Source: Mimachlamys varia
Lineage: Eukaryota; Mollusca; Bivalvia; Pectinida; Pectinidae
Direction: 5' to 3'
Length of the DNA: 64,000 nt
Assembly (NCBI GenBank): GCA_947623455.1
Contig: OX392533.1
Location: 34,036,229-34,100,228 of the forward strand
Part shown: in pieces, positions 33,611 to 44,762 of the stretch
How the letters are laid out: each line of letters opens with the position of its first letter
How positions within the stretch are numbered: position 1 is the first letter of the stretch
Program-made: the position numbers and the translations under genes
Notes under the pieces: generated by a model
Told to the model about the DNA's origin: nothing
The model's database searches: none
Seen by the model: the letters and a program-made list of their open reading frames with translations, nothing else

Positions 33611-34330
33611 TTAATTGCTACTATGAGTGAAACAGGGAATTAATTTCGCTTAGATTTGGTCTGAAGCATTGATTAATGCAGGAGCAGGACATTTAAAGGA
33701 GAAATGGAAGTTGTGGCTATCACGGAACTGGAAGAGTGGGCTCTGTGCCGGAAATAAAGGTTAACCCTTTAAAACGCTTTTTGTCATGAACGACTGAACG
33801 AATTTCGATTAAAGTTGGTCTTCAACATTCATGGGGAAAAGAGAGATGGTTTGACTGGCGCCCTTGGAACTTAAGGTTTAGAATGAATACAGAACATTTA
33901 GTTGGGGGGGGGGGGGAAGCAAACGTCCTTCCGTCCGAATTACTTTACCCACGAGATCTTTTGAAGGAATGATCGGATTTTGATGAAACTCGCTTGGTAG
34001 ACTTATTACCTAACCCCCCCGCTCAAGTTTCATTATGAGCAAATTCCGCGCATATTTATTGAGGCTGCTGTGACCTGATTGGCTGATTGCTTTTCGCACG
34101 ATACCTTTAAAAGGAATGATCGGATTTTTATAAAATTTGCTTGGTAGACTAACTACTAAACCCTTTAACTCAATATTGATTATCTGCGCATATCTAATGA
34201 GGCTGATGTGTCCTGATTGGCTAATTAATTTCCGTACCAAACCTTTTGATGAGATTTGCTTTGTAGACCTTTTACCTGAATCCCTCGCTATTGGTATCGC
34301 ACATATTTAAGCAGGCTGCTATTTTTATGC
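33611..34330. repeat. Degenerate array, about 135-bp monomers
   Basis: Three to four diverged units contain GGAATGATCGGATTTTGATGAAA, TTGGTAGAC, GCGCATAT and CTGATTGGCT. A 13-base G run stands at 33904. The unit phrase resembles that of other arrays in the window (ACTGGATCGATTTCAATGAAACTTGG at 34640). Confidence 0.55.
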
Positions 34331-34550
34331 ATGATCCCCACTTCCATGTCATGTATTTATATATATATAAATTTGTATTAGGCGGGGGGATCTTGGAGAC
34401 TATTAAATCCTTTCCAAGGAATGACTTGTAGGATGGTATTGCATAATAGTGTGAAGAAGTTTCAATTTTGTTTAAATTCTAGGACACTTCCAGAGCCAGA
34501 TAGGTGGGTACAGAGGGGACTTTTCAGAAGGATTAACAAGCAACTCCCTT

Positions 34551-35872
34551 TTTATACCCCCCCGCAACGAAGTTAGGGGGGTATACTGGAATCAGCTTGT
34601 CTGTCCGTAGAAAAATGTTGTCCGGACAACTCCTCCTAAACTACTGGATCGATTTCAATAAAACTTGGCAGTATTGTTGGGGACCATGTGTAGATGTGCA
34701 TGCAGGGTTTCGTTTGTCAAAATTTTGGTTGCCATGGTAACCAGGTCACTATACACAGGTTTCCATAATAAAATGTTGTCCGGACAACTCCTCCTAAACT
34801 ACTGGATCGATTTCAATAAAACTTGGCAGTATTGTTGGGGACCACGTGTAGATGTGCATGCAGAGTTTTGTTTGTCAAAATTTTGGTTGCCATGGTAACC
34901 AGGTCACTATACACAGGTTTCCGTAATAACGTGTTGTCCGGACAACTTCCTATAAACCACTGGATCGAGTTTAATGAAACTTGGCAGTATTGTTGGGGAC
35001 CATGTGTAGATGTGCATGCAGAGTTTTGTTTATCAAAATTTTGGTTGCCATGGTAACCAGGTCACTATACACAGGTTTCCATTATAATGTGTTGTCCGGA
35101 CAACTCCTCCTAAACTACTGGATCAATTTCAGTGAAATTTGGCAGTATTGTTGGGGACCATGTATAGATTTGCATACAGGGTTTCGTTTGTCAAAATTTT
35201 GGTTGCCATGGTAATGAGGTGACTATACACAGGTTTCCGTAATAACATGATGTCTGGACAACTTCTTCTAAACTACTGGGTCATTTTCAATGAAACTTCG
35301 CAGTAAGTAATGTTGAGGATTACTATACACAGGTTAAATTTCAGCCATGTATAAGTCTACCAACACATCGTAGAGGAGGACTGCTGGACCAAATCTACAT
35401 CAACTTTCCTATGAGGGGTGTCCTGGCCGATATTCTTCCAAAGCACTACTCGGACCATTTTCTCATATCACTGGCTTTCCCATGGGCTAATTTACACCAC
35501 TATTAATATAAACGTAAGATGCATTGTATTGAAACAATCAGCATCATAAATTTTCTTATTAATATCACCTTTCACCTTTCACCTTTCACCTTTCTTTATT
35601 CATTCAGTGAGTTTCACAAGTTGAAACATACATATGCATCCACATTGTTGATTTGAAATCTACACTGTAATGTATGTAAGACCAAAGGTACCTTCTTTGT
35701 TTTTGTTTTTTAGATATGCGGTGATACATAGTAATATAAAATAATACATTATATAATGCATGTTATATACAACTTGTACTACATCATGTTTTTTTCAAAA
35801 ACATGTCAGACACCTCTAATAAGAGGTAGCGGGGGGGGGGTATTAGTCAGCCATCGGCGTACAGTTCTAGTT
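34551..35872 (+). mobile_element. X-box array element with endonuclease remnant
   Basis: The palindromic left end TATACCCCCCCGCAACGAAG / TTAGGGGGGTATA is followed by four and a half monomers of exactly 158 bp (34617-35330). Each has TTGTCCGGACAA, ACTACTGGATCGATTTCAAT and GTTGCCATGGTAAC. Then comes an endonuclease remnant (35333-35506) and a right end TATTAGTCAGCC ... ACAGTTCTAGTT. A ACCTTTC microsatellite (35566-35595) lies in the right part. A decayed relative lies at 55295-56115. The order array, EEP end, right terminus is the same as in 58853-60690. Confidence 0.75.
35333..35506 (+). pseudogene. EEP endonuclease C-terminal remnant
   Basis: An open stretch of 57 codons ends in a stop. LPTHRRGGLLDQIYINF is followed by the catalytic-type YSDHFLISLAF near the end. 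The pattern (PTH..GG.LD, then SDH, then stop) is that of the C-terminal end of an EEP endonuclease as found at the end of Helentron proteins or in LINEs. The upstream catalytic residues are missing, replaced by the tandem array, so it is a leftover from an autonomous parent. Confidence 0.65.
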
Positions 35873-35939
35873 AAGGTGGGAAGCATCATGGAATTAAAGG
35901 GAGTCAATATATTCTACATGGTAAGAATAACCCTCTAGG

Positions 35940-36429
35940 GGCCAAAGAGGTAGATATTTAAAAGACATTTCCTCTATTTCCCCTATTGGGCCCCGCCCCT
36001 CAGGCCCCAGGTGGTCAGAGTCGCTTTTTATACAAAATCTATTTCACTCCCCCAACAGAATGTTTCTGACCAAATTTGGTTCAAAACCATTCAGTACTTT
36101 ATGACTTAGGCCCAAGGGGCATCAGACCAAACGTTTATGCAAAATTGAATCCTCTTTACTCAAGGCTACATCAGACCAAATTTGGACAATATCCTGTCAT
36201 TCGTACAGAAGAAGAAGGATTTTAAAGAATTTACTATATTTTCCCTATTGGGCCCAGCCCCTCGGGCCCCAGGGGGGGGGGGGGGGTCAAACCAACCATT
36301 TATACAAAATTGAATCCCCTTCACCCAAGGATGTTTCTGGCCAAATTCTGTTGTGTGGTTCAGGACTAGTAGGGATTTATAGGAAAAGTTGACAGACGGA
36401 CGCCGCACCAGGGTTTAAGCTCACCTGGC
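35940..36429 (-). mobile_element. CArG-monomer array element, truncated, inverted
   Basis: Reverse reading starts at the GGCCAGGTGAGCTTAAACCC terminus near 36429 and contains about three monomers of about 118 bp with perfect CArG boxes at 36070-36079 and 36176-36185. A 14-base G run (36274-36287) falls within a monomer. The right end is missing. Confidence 0.6.
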
Positions 36430-36745
36430 CTGATTGTCCCCCGCCTTCCGTGTATGTATAACATGGCTGAATGGAAGAACTTGATCAACAGCTTGGAGAA
36501 AATTAATAATGTATGATCATGAGTGTATTGAAACGTATATTAAACTAATTCCTGCATTTTTATCTTGTGTCATCCAGTTCTGATCGTCCCACGCCTTCTG
36601 TGTATTGAAAACATTTTACTAGAATATGTCATGGCTGAATGGCATAACTTAATCAACAGCATTGAGAATACTAATAATGTATGATCATGAGTGTATTGAA
36701 ACGTACATCAAACTAATTCCTGCATTTCTATTTTGTGTCATCCAG
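36430..36745 (+). repeat. Tandem duplication with a preserved short reading frame
   Basis: Two units of about 150 and 160 bp share TGATYGTCCCMCGCCTTC, ATGGCTGAATGG, AATAATGTATGATCATGAG and TTGTGTCATCCAGTT. Both units keep a frame LIVPRL.C ... MAEW.NLINS.E..NNV-stop although they differ by an 18-bp indel and many substitutions. The TTTTGTGTCATCCAG before the second unit looks like a splice acceptor. It might be a duplicated terminal exon, but no upstream gene is evident. Confidence 0.4.
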
Positions 36746-36967
36746 TTATATGACAAAGATAAGTAAAAACAAGTTACATTTGATTAGATTTACCGCCTAT
36801 CAACATATTGGTCATTTACTAACAAATATACAAAAGAGTGAATGCATTGATGCTGTGCATATTTGGGAGGGTCGTGGTATGCTCGTGCAAGTCTTGCAAA
36901 AGTTCGGAACTTGTGGTATTCTGACTTTGTTTGGCTTAACGTTGCTTTAACAGCTAATGTCATTTAA

Positions 36968-37744
36968 CTCTTTCCGTACCGCAGCGCCGGTCCGGAATCC
37001 GTACCGAAAGTTCTAACTAGACTCGCCCCCGCTCACACAAAAAAATGGCGGTATATTAATTGTTTTTGGACGATGCGTTTCTAATGCAAGTGAAAACAGA
37101 TAACGGTGAACTAATGTTGTTATTTTTCCACATTGTTGTTTATAGACATACATCTCTTCATTTTCGGAGCATTACATTTTGTATAACCAACTGGAATATG
37201 ATTATGACTGTAAAAATACATTCATCAGCGACAAAAGAGACGATTTAGAAAACTTCATTGCAATGCAGGTCAAAAAAGGAGGAGGATTCCGTTTACAAAG
37301 GCGTTAAAATTTGCTAAAGACAGGACGGTTCTGTCTTGATTGACATAAGAGTATCCATTAAAACTTCCATAAATCTAAAAAAAATATTTTGTTATGCTGT
37401 TACATGTGTTCTGATCAAATTCAGTGGACGCCAACTTAGTCATATCGAAGCACACAAAACGCAAAAGCTTGCGACAAAAAACGTCTCTTCATATCAGAAA
37501 TAAGTATTCGGCACACATTAAAGATATTACTTTGCAATTGATAGGTATTGATTTTACCGATATTTAATAGAAGTAAGAGCATTATAACCAGCTAAACATA
37601 AAACGAAAAATGCCCATGTCTCTTATCGTGTGTATATGACAACGGGAAAGAGACGTCACGTCTTCTTGTCGTCTGTATACGACAACAGGAAGAAGATGTC
37701 GTGGTTTTTTGTCGTCTGTATACGACGACGGTACGGAAAGAGTT
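36968..37744. mobile_element. piggyBac-like non-autonomous element
   Basis: TTAA followed by CTCTTTCCGTACCG at the left and CGGTACGGAAAGAG followed by TTGA at the right form a 14-bp TIR with the TTAA target typical of piggyBac. The subterminal region at the right has three copies of GTCGTCTGTATACGAC or variants (37625-37730), as expected of transposase-binding repeats. No transposase frame is present; total about 780 bp. Confidence 0.65.
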
Positions 37745-37995
37745 GAAGAATGCCTCCTGTTGTAGTGTGTGTATTTGGGAGTCTGTAATAAATTCGAGTA
37801 CGCTTTTTGTGAAAGTAAGAAACTTTCGACGATGTAAAGTACTCTCACACTTGAGTATACTGCCGAAGACCCCCAGCAGAACACTCCATCCACCAGGTCA
37901 CATTATACTGACAACGGGTACTCCCATTAGTTACCACATTAAGTTAACTTCCGAGAGGCAAAGTACGCCCAACTTGGTAACATCATTCTGACAAC
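37745..37995 (-). repeat. SINE-tailed dispersed repeat, inverted
   Basis: Contains CTTGAGTATACTGCCGAAG, CCCCAGCAGAACACTCC and CAGGTCACATTATACTGACAACGGG, matching 47055 and 56170 copies in reverse. Confidence 0.55.
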
Positions 37996-38355
37996 GGGCG
38001 AGCCAGTCGTTCCACTCATAAATTGCTGGACGTTTATGTTTTTGCAAACGAACAGACCGCTTGGCTTAAGACTAAAAAGGAGGCAGTGTCAATTGAAAAG
38101 TTGTCAATAAATTACCCTAGCCGATATTAGCACTTGAAAGGATAAAGAAAATAATAGCAAAAAATATCAATGCAACACCATCCCATATCCAGTACCACCC
38201 ACACCAGTTACACAGGCTAATAAAGATATCATTGAATGCGGAACTTCTAACCAAACATGTCAGAAGAACATTAATATTAAGTAACACTCTCATAGAACAA
38301 AAACAATCAATAGAAACGTCGATCTTAAATTAATCGTATCATCAGCAGAAAAAGT

Positions 38356-38586
38356 ATGAAGAAGTACAGCCAAGAACAAACCGTAGTATCAACATTTGGA
38401 ATCAGACGACAGACCTTAAGCCGTGAAAGTAAAAATGTATTCACCAAAAGACACCAGACCATTAATCATAACGTTTTAGAATTTTTAGAAAGAGACGATA
38501 ACTCTCGGTCAACTCCCAGAAAAACAGCATTACAAAACAACCAACAGAGTAAACAAGACACAAAAGAATTTTATCTAACTATATGA
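38356..38586 (+). pseudogene. Fragment of a repetitive unknown protein (FLERDDNSR)
   Basis: A 76-codon frame: basic, helix-rich, with VVSTFGIRRQTLSR (helix-turn-helix-like) and VLEFLERDDNSRSTPRK. I associate the FLERDDNSR phrase with multicopy uncharacterised mollusc proteins, possibly transposon-derived, but cannot name the family. The remainder is absent: the frame runs into the duplicated segment at 38529 and stops. No upstream exon was found. Confidence 0.4.
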
Positions 38587-39196
38587 CTAATTCGCACTTA
38601 AAATACTGCTAAGAATACCCAGATCAAAATATTTCCCGTTCTCTCTTTTGCAAAAATAAATAATAGAATACCGAAGCGTCAACATCATCATAATCCAAAC
38701 TCAAAATTTGAACAAAGGAAAGATTCACATGGAGACCCTTGCAAAAGTACAAGAGAATAAGACCAGGTGTTCCGGAAGAGTAAGCGTATGAGTAAGCTTA
38801 GACTTAGAGGATGGCCGACAATGCAATCTGTAGAGATGCTGCGCAAATATAATCGGGATATGATTTCTCATGTTACTGCTGAGATAGAAATGGCTCATTT
38901 ATAGGCTAATGTGTACTGGATTGCAAAAGAAAACATTTTTTTTTAAAGCTCGATAAAAACCACGAATATATTGTTATCTCGTTCGCGTTTGTTGACACAA
39001 AGTGTTGCCAACTTATGGATTGAGTTATATATAAGTACAATGTATGATATATTCTTTTGTTAATTTAGATTGCTATTCAATTGTTTTATTTATTCCCAAA
39101 AAGCTCTTTCAGGTACAGGGGCTGGAGGCTGACATGAAATGAACATGTTTTACGGAATATTATTCCATCTGAACGCATAAACACTTAATGCACAGG
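38529..39196 (+). repeat. Segmental tandem duplication, unit 1 (without insertions)
   Basis: 668 bp, nearly identical to the second unit that starts at 39197 and ends at about 43390. It includes an inverted fragment of the GGAACACCTGGTCTTATTC repeat (38665-38790). This unit preserves the uninterrupted sites of two insertions found in unit 2: ATATTGTTATCTCG at about 38970 and ATTCTTTTGTTAATTT at about 39050. Confidence 0.9.
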
Positions 39197-39643
39197 ATTA
39201 CAAAACAACCAAGAGAGTAAACAAGACACAAAAGAATTTTATCTAACTATATGACTAATTCGCACTTAAAATACTGCTAAGAATACCCAGATCAAAATAT
39301 TTCCCGTTCTCTCTTTTGCAAAAATAAATAATAGAATACCGAAGCGTCAACATCATCATAATCCAAACTCAAAATTTGAACAAAGGAAAGATTCACATGG
39401 AGATCCTTGCAAAATTACAAGAGAATAAGACCAGGTGTTCCGGAAGAGTAAGCGTAAGAGTAAGCTTAGACTTAGAGGATGGCCGACAATGCAATCTGTA
39501 GAGATGCTGCGCAAATATAATCGGGATATGATTTCTCATGTTACTGCTGAGATAGAAATGGCTCATTTATAGGCTATTGTGTACTGGATTGCAAAAGAAT
39601 TTTTTTTTTTTTAAAGCTTGATAAAAACCACGAATATATTGTT

Positions 39644-40483
39644 TTATTACATTTTTGCCAGTGAAATATAGAAAATTATCAAACTGATAAAACTTATATT
39701 TTCACTGCAGTGATGAGCAGTGAAAATATAAGATTTTGCAGTGAAAATATAAGGCTTTTTCAGTGTAACGTGAAAAAGTGACCAGACAACAAAATACCAC
39801 CCGGGTCATTATTCTACGTTGCAAAAGTTACCCGGGATCGTTATTTAACAGTAGAAATCGTACACGGCCATCTGTAGAAAAATGATCCCATTCGATTTTT
39901 CCGTAATTCGCCCGTGGAAAAGTGACCCGCCGTAGCTTTCAACGGTGGTTAGTTTTCAACTGGGTCATTTTTTTCACGTAACACCGAAACTTTTGTATGA
40001 GTTGTTCCCCTTGATCGGATCTGTGCGGCTCGCCATTGTTGTCGTCTGCTAGAACTTGTCTCTTGGGGAAAGCTGGTCTTGAAGAAATGGCATCAATAGT
40101 ACATATTCATAGGAACTGCTGCAGGATTAAATATGAAATGAATTGAAAGATGAGAATGGTTCAACTTTTCCGATCAGCTTATCCCAATCAGCTGTGTACT
40201 GGACCCGATCTGTTGTGATTTCGACGGATTACAGTAGACTTACAGTGTAGCTCCTTTGCAGTAGGCAAGTAGACCTAGAAAAAATAGTGAAAGTATCTTA
40301 GTCCTCTTTCGAAATGTAATAAAAAGAAAATTTAATAAAATGTAATAAAAAGAAAATACTGCACGAGTATGGCAGATTTTTTTTATATTTTCACGAGTGC
40401 GTAGCACGAGTGAAAATATAAAAAAAATCTGCCATACAAGTGAAATATATTCGATATTAAACGGCAAACCATTGAATATCCTC
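39644..40483. mobile_element. Palindrome-rich insertion element
   Basis: Defined by comparison with unit 1. It holds a perfect 16-bp hairpin at 39693-39732 (CTTATATTTTCACTGC) and a hairpin with arms of about 33 bp at 40358-40438 (ATGGCAGATTTTTTTTATAT). Repeated GTGAAAATATAAG phrases suggest tandem subunits near the left end. No coding capacity or clear target duplication; family unknown. Confidence 0.7.
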
Positions 40484-40568
40484 TATATCTCGTTCGCGTT
40501 TGTTGACACAAAGTGTTGCCAACTTATGGATTGAGTTATATATAAGTACAATGTATGATATATTTTTT

Positions 40569-43257
40569 TAGCCCACCATCATCAGATGGTGGGCTATTCA
40601 AATCGTCCGTGGTCCGTCGTCCGTCCGTCCGTCCGTCAGTCCGTCCGTCCGTAAACAATTCTTGTTATCGCTATTTCTCATAAAGTACCGAAGGAATCTT
40701 TCTCAAATTTCATGTGTTGGTTCACCTTGGTCCGTAGTTGTGCATATTCCATTTTGGGACCGATCTGAATTCAAGATGGCCGACAGGCAGCCATCTTGGA
40801 TTTTGACATTTGAACTTTGTTATCCCTATTTCTGAGAATGTACTGAATGGATCTTTCTCAAATTTCATGTGTTGGTTCACCTTGGTCCCTTGTTGTGCAT
40901 ATTCCATTTTGGGACCGATCTGAATTCAAGATGGCCGACAGGCAGCCATCTTGGATTTTGACATTTGAACTTTGTTATCGCTATTTCTGATAAAGTACTG
41001 AATGGATCTTTCTCAAATTTCATGTGTAGGTTCCCCTTGGTGCTTAGTTATGCATATTGCATTTTGGGACCAATCCGAAAACAACATGGCCGACAGGCAG
41101 CCATCTTGGATTTTGACAGTTGAACTTTGTTATCGCTATTTCTGAGAATGTACTGAATGGATCTTTCTCAAATTTCAGGTGTAGGTTCCCCTTGGTGTGT
41201 AATTATGCATATTGCATTTTGGGACCAATCCAAAAACAACATGGCCGACAGGCAGCCATCTTGGATTTTGACAATTGAAGTTTGTTATCGCTATTTCTAA
41301 GAAAGTACTGAAGGTATTTTTCTCAATTTTCATGTGTTGGTATACCTTGGTCCGTAGTTGTGTATATTCCATTTTGGGACCGATCTGAATTCAAGATGGC
41401 CGACAGGCAGCCATCTTGGATTTTGACATTTGAACTTTGTTATCCCTATTTCTGAGAATGTACTGAATGGATCTTTCTCAAATTTCATGTGTAGGTTCCC
41501 CTTGGTGCCTAGTTATGCATATTGCATTTTTGGACCAATCCAAAAACAACATGGCCGACAGGCAGCCATCTTGGATTTTGACAGTTGAACTTTGTTATCG
41601 CTATTTCTGAGAATGTACTGAATGGATCTTTCTCAAATTTCATGCGTAGGTTTCCCTTGGTGTGTAGTTATGCATATTGCATTTTGGGACCAATCCAAAA
41701 ACAACATGGCCGACAGGCAGCCATCTTGGATTTTGACAGTTGAACTTTGTTATCGCTATTTCTGAGAATGTACTGAATGGATCTTTCTCAAATTTCATGT
41801 GTAGGTTCCCCTTGGTGTGTAGTTATGCATATTGCATTTTGGGACCAATCCAAAAACAACATGGCCGACAGGCAGCCATCTTGGATTTTGACAATTGAAG
41901 TTTGTTATCGCTATTTCTAAGAAAGTACTGAAGGTATCTTTCTCAAATTTCATGTGTTGGTATACCTTGGTCCGTAGTTGTGTATATTTTATTTTGGGAC
42001 CGATCTGAATTCAAGATGGCCGACAGGCAGCCATCTTGGATTTTGACATTTGAACTTTGTTATCCCTATTTCTGAGAATGTACTGAATGGATCTTTCTCA
42101 AATTTCATGTGTAGGTTCCCCTTGGTGCCTAGTTATGCATATTGCATTTTTGGACCAATCCAAAAACAACATGGCCGACAGGCAGCCATCTTGGATTTTG
42201 ACAGTTGAACTTTGTTATCGCTATTTCTGAGAATGTACTGAATGGATCTTTCTCAAATTTCATGTGTAGGTTTCCCTTGGTGTGTAGTTATGCATATTGC
42301 ATTTTGGGACCAATCCAAAAACAACATGGCCGACAGGCAGCCATCTTGGATTTTGACAATTGAAGTTTGTTATCCCTATTTCTAAGAAAGTACTGAAGGT
42401 ATCTTTCTCAAATTTCATGTGTTGGTTCACCTTGGTCCGTAGTTGTGTATATTCCATTTTGGGACCGATCTGAATTCAAGATGGCCGACAGGCAGCCATC
42501 TTGGATTTTGACATTTGAACTTTGTTATCCCTATTTCTGAGAATGTACTGAATGGATCTTTCTCAAATTTCATGTGTAGGTTCCACTTGGTGCCTAGTTA
42601 TGCATATTGCATTTTTGGACCAATCCGAAAACAACATGGCCGACAGGCAGCCATCTTGGATTTTGACAGTTGAACTTTGTTATCGCTATTTCTGAGAATG
42701 TACTGAAGGTATCTTTCTCAAATTTCATGTGTAGGTTCCCCTTGGTGTGTAGTTATGCATATTGCATTTTGGGACCAATCCAAAAACAACATGGCCGACA
42801 GGCAGCCATCTTGGATTTTGACAATTGAAGTTCGTTATGGCTATTTCTCAGAAGTTACTGAAGGTATCTTTCTCAAATTTCATGTGTTGGTTCACCTTGG
42901 TCCCTAGTTGTGCATATTCCATTTTTGGACAGATCGGAAAACAACATGGCCGACAGGCAGCCATCTTGGATTTTGACAATTGAAGTTTGTTATCCCTATT
43001 TCTGAGAATATACTGAAGGGAACTTTCACAAATTTCATATGTAGGTTCCTCCTGGTGCCTAGCTATGCTAAGAATAAGGAAACGACAATGTAATTCACAA
43101 AAAAAAACAAAAAAATGCATCTGTGTCCCACCAGAGTCTCTGCTCACACTTAATCAACACCTAAGAGACAATCGAAAGAAGAGAAAAGAACCATCTTTCA
43201 AAAAACAAACTTAGATCATTTGATGGTGGGCGCCAAGATCCCTCTGGGATCTCTTGT
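40569..43257 (+). mobile_element. Array element, GCCATCTTG monomers
   Basis: The left end is the hairpin AGCCCACCATC-ATCA-GATGGTGGGCT followed by a (TCCG)n-rich run (40610-40655). About 15 monomers of 153-156 bp follow (40660-43060), each with GGCAGCCATCTTGGATTTTG, GTTATCGCTATTTCTGA and CTTTCTCAAATTTCATG. Then comes a unique right part and the end GATGGTGGGCGCC-AAGATCCCTCTGGGATCT-CTTGTT. Monomers fall into three types arranged mostly as a-b-b' triplets of about 465 bp. Against the empty site at about 39050 the insertion fits between two T residues without duplication. No coding remnant. Confidence 0.85.
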
Positions 43258-43390
43258 TGTTAATTTAGATTGCTATTCAATTGTTTTATTTATTCCTAAA
43301 AAGCTCTTTCAGGTACAGGGGCTGGAGGCTGACATGAAATGAACATGTTTTACGGAATATTATTCCATCTGAACGCATAAACACTTAATG

Positions 43391-44104
43391 TACGTTAAAT
43401 AATGTGTTAATGCATTGTAATTTTAGGTCCAAAAGAGTAGCACTGGGAACTGGATGTACAGACAAATATTCCTGATATACGAAAGAAAAGTTTGGAAGTT
43501 CTAGTATTACATCCTTAAGTATTCATGTCACAGTGAGGTAATATGCATACTTAGTCGCCATGTTATAGGAAGTGTAGTATACATCCTCAAGTCTTCGTTT
43601 TGCGGTAATTTGTCTACATCATAAAGTATCCATGTCACAGTTACATACTAATTATAGTTATCCATCCTAAGTCCGTGTTGTATAATATGAGAAACGCTTT
43701 TCGTCCTTTCTTGGAAATTTAATGCTGATACATATGTATGTTTAAATGTTCGTTATCACCCAAGTGTCAAAACAAGATAGTTTCTAATCCGGATATGTTC
43801 TTCGTCAATTGGACACTTCATTTAAAATATCCATTATAATAATAAAGCACTTAATGTTGTAGTCAGTGCTCGTCAGAAGATCTATTTTCCACCTGATTTT
43901 GAAGGGTGTCTTTGAGAAGTTTGTTCTTTAACAAAGAAAATTTATCATAATATAATTATCGATCAAACTACAATGTACACTGTAAGAAAGTTGTAATTTC
44001 TGTCATGAAAAAATTCAGAATTAATACAAAACTGATACATACAAATGCATACTATCATCTACATGTAATACATGTATGTCTGTATCTCTACTTTAGTAAC
44101 TGTA
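43391..44104. other. Intergenic, no gene recognised
   Basis: A short phrase GTATACATCCTCAAGTCTTCG / ATTACATCCTTAAGTATTC recurs within 43500-43640. No coding evidence. Confidence 0.35.
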
Positions 44105-44490
44105 GCTACCAACACATTATATTATATAAGGTTTCGAGAGATGCAGGCTGATCAGAAATATGGGCAAGTTTTGTGGTCGCCATCTTTGTCTCGTTGAGAA
44201 ATATTCTGCATCTTTAGGTGATATGAAGATGGACGTTTTTAAGTATGCTCATTAGTGTGTTTAGTTGTTGTGATTGGCAATGATACTCAGTTCTCGTTTT
44301 GAGAACTTGATCTTTACTTGGATGTGACAAAGATTTTCATGGCGGGTGTCGTCGATGACGCAGATGATGCCTACTCTTCCGGAACACCTGGTCTTATTCT
44401 CATTTGTTCCTATTTTGCCTCTTGCTTTATCTATTTCAAGTCCGGAGTATGGTTTTGTTGACGCTTTGGTATTCTGTTTTTTTTACTCCC
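44105..44490 (+). repeat. GGAACACCTGGTCTTATTC repeat, near full-length copy
   Basis: Starts AAGGTTTCGAGAGATGCAGG, passes GAAATATTCTGCATCTTTAGG and GATGGACGTTTTTAAG, and ends GTTTTGTTGACGCTTTGG. It parallels the copy at 53135-53510. One strand has a protein-like phrase (VVDDADDAYSSGTPGLILI), apparently the reason for accidental frames. Confidence 0.65.
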
Positions 44491-44544
44491 TGTTCGACGG
44501 TCAACATTATGGGAATGGAAGGACTGGTTCGCCCGTTTTAATTT

Positions 44545-44762
44545 TAATGTGACCGGATGGAGTGTTCTGCTACTTAGACAGTATATTTCAGTGTACTACA
44601 CTTTAAATCGGCAATCGATCCGAACTACACGAACGTACCGGGGCCTCTCAAATACACACGCTTTTATCACAAACACCCATATAGCATACAACGGGAGGCC
44701 GTCCATAAACGACCTTGGCTTTTAATAGGACCTAAAAACGATCAACATCCCAAACAAATCTT
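44545..44762 (+). repeat. SINE-tailed dispersed repeat
   Basis: From GTGACCGGATGGAGTGTTC to the tail GCTTTTAATAGGACCTAAAAA. Forward orientation; a close relative is at 47055. Confidence 0.55.

Larger units (their letters stand above)
39197..43390 (+). repeat. Segmental tandem duplication, unit 2 (with two insertions)
   Basis: It carries the same 668 bp as unit 1, interrupted by an 840-bp palindrome-rich element (39644-40483) and the 2.7-kb array element (40569-43257). Comparison of the two units defines both insertion points almost to the base. Confidence 0.9.

Noticed and set aside
34665..35214. Three overlapping 77-codon frames with nearly the same sequence
   Set aside because: They are shifts of one another by the 158-bp monomer, which is not a multiple of three; they reflect the tandem array and not a gene.
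40660..43060. Regular repeats that might suggest a CRISPR array
   Set aside because: Units are contiguous 155-bp monomers without spacers, in a eukaryotic context.
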